A DNA stretch of 59,967 nt from a bacterium (lineage in GTDB: Bacteria > Myxococcota_A > Bradymonadia > REDH01). Below, piece by piece: positions 57,112-59,967 of the stretch. How positions within the stretch are numbered: position 1 is the first letter of the stretch; each line of letters opens with the position of its first letter. The notes beneath the pieces were generated by a model. The model was not told the origin of the DNA. It was given only the letters and a program-made list of their open reading frames with translations, and made no database searches. The translations under genes and the position numbers were made by a program. The stretch is taken from contig JAUICO010000011.1 in assembly GCA_030427825.1 (NCBI GenBank), positions 1 to 59,967 of the forward strand. The letters run 5' to 3'.

Positions 57112-57112
57112 T

Positions 57113-57163
57113 CCAACGCTGCTGTTTGATTCAGAACTACTGTTTGATTCAGAGTAACAGGCG
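57113..57163 (+). repeat. Two to three 18-bp imperfect repeats between atpD and atpC
   Basis: CTGTTTGATTCAGA occurs twice 18 bases apart in the atpD-atpC gap; the atpD end (CCGTTTGATCCAAC) is a third, diverged copy that contains the atpD stop codon. The period suggests replication slippage of the 3' end of atpD. Confidence 0.7.
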
Positions 57164-57183
57164 CCTCTTCGGAGCATTGCATC

Positions 57184-57606
57184 ATGGCTGAAGCCATCCG
57201 ACTCGAAATTGTCACGCCCGTTGCCGCGGCATTCTCAGACGACGTGTCTGAAGTTGTGCTGCCCGGCGTCCTCGGTGAGATGGACGTCATGCCCGGACAC
57301 GTGCCGCTGATGACGCTGCTGAATGCAGGCAGCGTGCGCTGCGTGACTGCGGCCGGCGATCGCCTGTTTGCTATCAGCGGCGGCTTCGCCGAGATCGGTC
57401 CGGACCGCGTGACCGTGATGGTTGAGCACTGCGAAGGTACGGACGACGTTGACATGGAGCACGCGCGAATCGAGCTCTCTGAGCTGGAAAAGCGCATGGA
57501 CGTAGGCGACTTCGCGTCCATGGAAGAGCTCCACGAAGAGAATGAGAAGTTGCGTCGGGCCCGCGCCCGAATTGAGATCGTCGAGAAGGCAACAGCTCGT
57601 CGCTGA
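57184..57606 (+). CDS. atpC: ATP synthase F1 subunit epsilon
   Basis: 140 residues: an N-terminal beta sandwich (IVTPVAAAFSDDVSEVVLPG, GEMDVMPGHVPLMTLL) and a C-terminal alpha hairpin with many Glu/Arg. Couples rotation and inhibits ATP hydrolysis. Last gene of the operon. Confidence 0.93.
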   Translation: MAEAIRLEIVTPVAAAFSDDVSEVVLPGVLGEMDVMPGHVPLMTLLNAGSVRCVTAAGDRLFAISGGFAEIGPDRVTVMVEHCEGTDDVDMEHARIELSELEKRMDVGDFASMEELHEENEKLRRARARIEIVEKATARR

Positions 57607-57637
57607 GCTTCGCGGACCGATCTACCGCAACCCCATC

Positions 57638-57665
57638 AACGCCGGCGTTCAACGACGCCGGCGTT
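57638..57665. terminator. Bidirectional intrinsic-type terminator after atpC
   Basis: AACGCCGGCG (57638-57647), loop of 8, CGCCGGCGTT (57656-57665): a perfect 10-bp stem, followed on the + strand by TTTGTTATT. It lies 32 bp after the atpC stop and overlaps the last codons of the opposing hydrolase gene, so it could end both transcripts. Confidence 0.75.
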
Positions 57666-59721
57666 TGTTATTGCGCTTGCTTGCTTGTGCATTGTTTCGG
57701 CGCCAGACGACGAACAGCCCGGCGCAAAGCAGGGTGAAAGGCAGGGGGATTCTGGTCGCGCCGGACGCACTTCCGCCGCTGTAGCTGCTGCAACCCGGGT
57801 CGCCGCCGGTCGCGGTGCCGATGTCGACCACGGTGTCGTACGCGGTGTTTGTGTCGTCCGCGGTGTTTGTGTCGTCAGCAGTACTTGTGTCGTCGCCAAC
57901 GCCGGAGTCTCCGTCGAGAGCGGAGTCTTCAACGACGTCGCCCGTGTCGCCCGTGTCGCCCGTGTCGCCCGTGTCGCCCGTGTCGCCGCCGCTCGTTGAA
58001 ACCTCGACAGCAGGCACCACGCCTTCGGTGATAGGAAGGACAATCGCGCTCGGCGTGTTCGGCCCGCTGTGCACGGTCAACGTGGCGACGATCGGCGAGG
58101 GATCATCGGCGAGCGGTGTCGCGCTCTGTGGATTTACGCCGATACGACGCGCGTTGGTCGCCTGGATGATGACCGCGAGTGCATGGCCCTGTCGCAGTCG
58201 AATCGACACCGGTCCCAGATCGACTCTAAAGAGTGTGGGTTCGCCGGGGGTCAGCGAACGAAGCTGATCCGTACCGTGTGCAAAGCGCCCGCGTCGTACC
58301 CCATCGGCAATATGAATGTAGAGGTTGTCGTTCGTAATCTGAACCAGCTTCACATGGACGTCTATGTCGCTGGTGCTCGATGACGCCCAGATGTTTGCTT
58401 CGACTTCGCCGATGATATCGACAGCCGAGTCCGCCGTGGGCGTCTCGAAGAGAAGAACGTCATCGCGATTGAGCAGCTGGTTCTGAGGCCGGTACCCGCC
58501 GAAGCCGTTGGTCGCGTTCTCGGCCAGCAACGCGCCGCCCACGGTCGGCACCGGATCACTCGGGTCTGACAACAGTGAGAGTTGTCCCGGCGTAACCGGG
58601 GCGGCGTCTCCAAGTCCGCCGTCGGGGATCAGAAAGAGTGATGTCGGCGTCGCGTCGGCGGGTGGCCACTGTGTGGATTGCAGCCACGACGCCTGCACCC
58701 GAAGCTCGGTGATGAAAGCTTCCTCGTCGAGAATCTGGGTACGGTGTACGCGGGCCTGCTCCCAGCCGGGCTTTGCGCCGCCGCCGAGTATCCACCCCGA
58801 AAATGCGTTGAAGTAGAGGGTGGAATCGACGCCACCGCCCGGTTGATAGAAAGATTGGGTGGGAAACTTGATGGTGCCGATCCTGCCGCCCCCCTCCAGG
58901 GGATTTGCGAGAACTGTCCCATGCGTCCACGGTCCCAGAACCAGGAAGTGATCGCTGCTGTCGAAGCCATGCGAGACCATCTGCTTCCAAACGTCGACGG
59001 TACCGTCGGCAAAAATATCCTGTGTACCGCCTACGAAAAGCGTCGGCACCGAGTGGGTGTGTGCCTGCACCTCGACGTCTGTCACGATGCCGTCGGCCCA
59101 GAAAGGACCGTTGGCCTCGTTGGCGCGCGCAACCTCGTCGAAGCCCGGTCCTGCGTGAGCCACGAGCCAGTCCTCGATGACTTCGGCGCGATCGGCCCCT
59201 CCGGGAAAGAGCGCCGAGTAGATATCGCCGGTCGCCACGGCCGCATACACACCCTTCAGATTTGCGGGGGGATTCTGCAGGGCGAGGGTGGCGACAATGC
59301 CCGGTCCGGAAGCGCCCCACATCATCACGGACCCGTTGGACCAGGGCTGCTCGTCGATCCAGGCCAGTGTGTCGTAGGTATCCGCGGCGTCACCGACAAA
59401 GCGCATCGTGTCCTCTCCGCCGCTGTTGCCGGTGCCGCGCAGATCCTGGGCGACATAGATCATGCCGCGGTCGTTCATGTACTGCGCGTCGGTAAGAATG
59501 GCGTGGAAGGAGTGTGCGGTCTCTGATGCGGAGTAGGCACCGTAGGGAGTGCGTATCAGGACTACGCCACGCGGGACCTCGAGGTTGTCGTTCGGCGTGT
59601 GGACGCGCGTGTGCAGCGTGACACCGTCAGTCATCTCCACATCGAAGACGCGGGTCGCGGCCGCCGCATCATTGGACACAGAGAGCGCGACGATGGCGCA
59701 CAGTAGGAACCCGATCTTCAT
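57649..59721 (-). CDS. CocE/NonD-family hydrolase with sorting tail
   Basis: 690 residues. Signal peptide (about 1-22, ending DAAAAT). An alpha/beta-hydrolase peptidase-S15-like domain has the nucleophile in WGASGPG (S138), the acid in GTQDIFADG and the base in GPWTHG; a C-terminal PepX_C jelly-roll follows. An acidic linker (GDTGDTG units from a 9-bp tandem repeat) leads to Cys (DPGCSSYSGG), a membrane helix and KRNNKRRRR. Exported X-prolyl-peptidase-like or ester hydrolase tethered to the surface. Its end overlaps the terminator after atpC. Confidence 0.87.
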   Translation of the reverse strand: MKIGFLLCAIVALSVSNDAAAATRVFDVEMTDGVTLHTRVHTPNDNLEVPRGVVLIRTPYGAYSASETAHSFHAILTDAQYMNDRGMIYVAQDLRGTGNSGGEDTMRFVGDAADTYDTLAWIDEQPWSNGSVMMWGASGPGIVATLALQNPPANLKGVYAAVATGDIYSALFPGGADRAEVIEDWLVAHAGPGFDEVARANEANGPFWADGIVTDVEVQAHTHSVPTLFVGGTQDIFADGTVDVWKQMVSHGFDSSDHFLVLGPWTHGTVLANPLEGGGRIGTIKFPTQSFYQPGGGVDSTLYFNAFSGWILGGGAKPGWEQARVHRTQILDEEAFITELRVQASWLQSTQWPPADATPTSLFLIPDGGLGDAAPVTPGQLSLLSDPSDPVPTVGGALLAENATNGFGGYRPQNQLLNRDDVLLFETPTADSAVDIIGEVEANIWASSSTSDIDVHVKLVQITNDNLYIHIADGVRRGRFAHGTDQLRSLTPGEPTLFRVDLGPVSIRLRQGHALAVIIQATNARRIGVNPQSATPLADDPSPIVATLTVHSGPNTPSAIVLPITEGVVPAVEVSTSGGDTGDTGDTGDTGDTGDVVEDSALDGDSGVGDDTSTADDTNTADDTNTAYDTVVDIGTATGGDPGCSSYSGGSASGATRIPLPFTLLCAGLFVVWRRNNAQASKRNNKRRRR
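57938..57982 (-). repeat. 9-bp tandem repeat, five units, in the hydrolase linker
   Basis: TCGCCCGTG repeats (on the + strand) encode GDT units in the acidic linker before the sorting tail. Confidence 0.9.
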
Positions 59722-59811
59722 TGCGGGACTCGATTTGAGTGATGGTCCGGGCGACTGTACCGGATCGGGTCATCGCGAAGCAAACCCGGGTTCTTCGGCG
59801 CAGTCCGGTCG

Positions 59812-59967
59812 CTACTTCGGAGAGCGGGCGACCACGGCTGCGGGTCCCCTTGCCTTGGGGGCGGTCGCCGCAGGTGTCAGGCGCGCGATGAGATCGAGGT
59901 GCCCGGTGTCGCCCAGCCATGCGCCCCCGTCCCTCGATGCGATCGCGGTCGCGACCACGGCGGAGCC
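59812..59967 (-). CDS. C-terminal end of an unidentified protein (partial)
   Basis: The minus-strand frame from the right edge of the window runs 51 codons to TAG at 59812-59814. It reads as a plausible soluble protein end with AWLGDTGHLDLIARL and a basic ARSPK tail. Too short to identify; only codon use and orientation support it. The 90-bp gap before the CocE-like gene is small enough for co-transcription. Confidence 0.45.
   Translation of the reverse strand, partial: GSAVVATAIASRDGGAWLGDTGHLDLIARLTPAATAPKARGPAAVVARSPK

Overview
This 60-kb window is GC-rich chromosomal DNA from a deltaproteobacterium-like organism, most likely Myxococcota or a close relative such as the Bradymonadales lineage. 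The evidence is in the proteins: several secreted proteins carry the 'CGDG...EECDDGN' Cys-rich repeat typical of myxobacteria, followed by a C-terminal Cys, one membrane helix and an Arg-rich end (MYXO-CTERM-like sorting tail). Others are lipoproteins with long Asp/Ala/Thr-rich linkers. The F-type ATP synthase operon has two b subunits and no a or c subunit, as in Geobacter and other deltaproteobacteria. I found no rRNA, tRNA, CRISPR array or prophage.

Layout. 0-5 kb: end of a Cys-rich secreted protein, cardiolipin synthase, metallophosphoesterase, DUF454 membrane protein, DUF2330 secreted protein. 5-11.5 kb: metzincin-like lipoprotein, a MacAB-type ABC ATPase/permease/adaptor operon, a double-PDZ lipoprotein. 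11.7-17.2 kb: Asp-rich repeat lipoprotein, a zinc-ribbon/repeat protein with a small partner and a HEAT-like protein, and an outer-membrane barrel. 17.4-21.3 kb: an overlapping operon of a carotenoid-oxygenase-family enzyme and two thiolases. 21.6-23.4 kb: a REP-associated (HUH) transposase-like gene and a thioesterase. 23.6-29.8 kb: a 1095-residue MYXO-CTERM-type surface protein, CorA, MscS, and a PDZ protein. 29.9-40.2 kb: HerA-like ATPase, FadL-like porin, two lipoproteins, a beta-helix surface protein and an SDR. 40.5-46.6 kb: a small protein plus a helicase-associated-domain-like protein, a c-heme MYXO-CTERM protein, an M20 peptidase and two secreted or membrane proteins. 46.8-51 kb: SelO, a B12/radical-SAM protein and a metallo-beta-lactamase-fold protein. 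51.3-57.6 kb: atpF'-F-H-A-G-D-C. 57.6 kb to end: CocE-type hydrolase with a sorting tail and the end of one more gene.

Main points of interest. (1) AtpD carries an in-frame insertion of about 50 residues, resembling a small SH3/LSm-type domain, between its beta-barrel and nucleotide-binding domains. (2) Three intergenic sites (about 1.7, 44.7 and 48.5 kb) hold clusters of perfect, tight-loop hairpins; at 48.5 kb one 19-bp hairpin is present as an exact inverted pair. They look like a REP/BIME-type family, and a RAYT-like gene is in the same window. (3) The carotenoid-oxygenase/thiolase operon looks like an oxidative-cleavage plus thiolysis module, and its second thiolase lacks the usual second catalytic Cys. 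(4) GC skew flips sharply across the 48.5-kb hairpin cluster.
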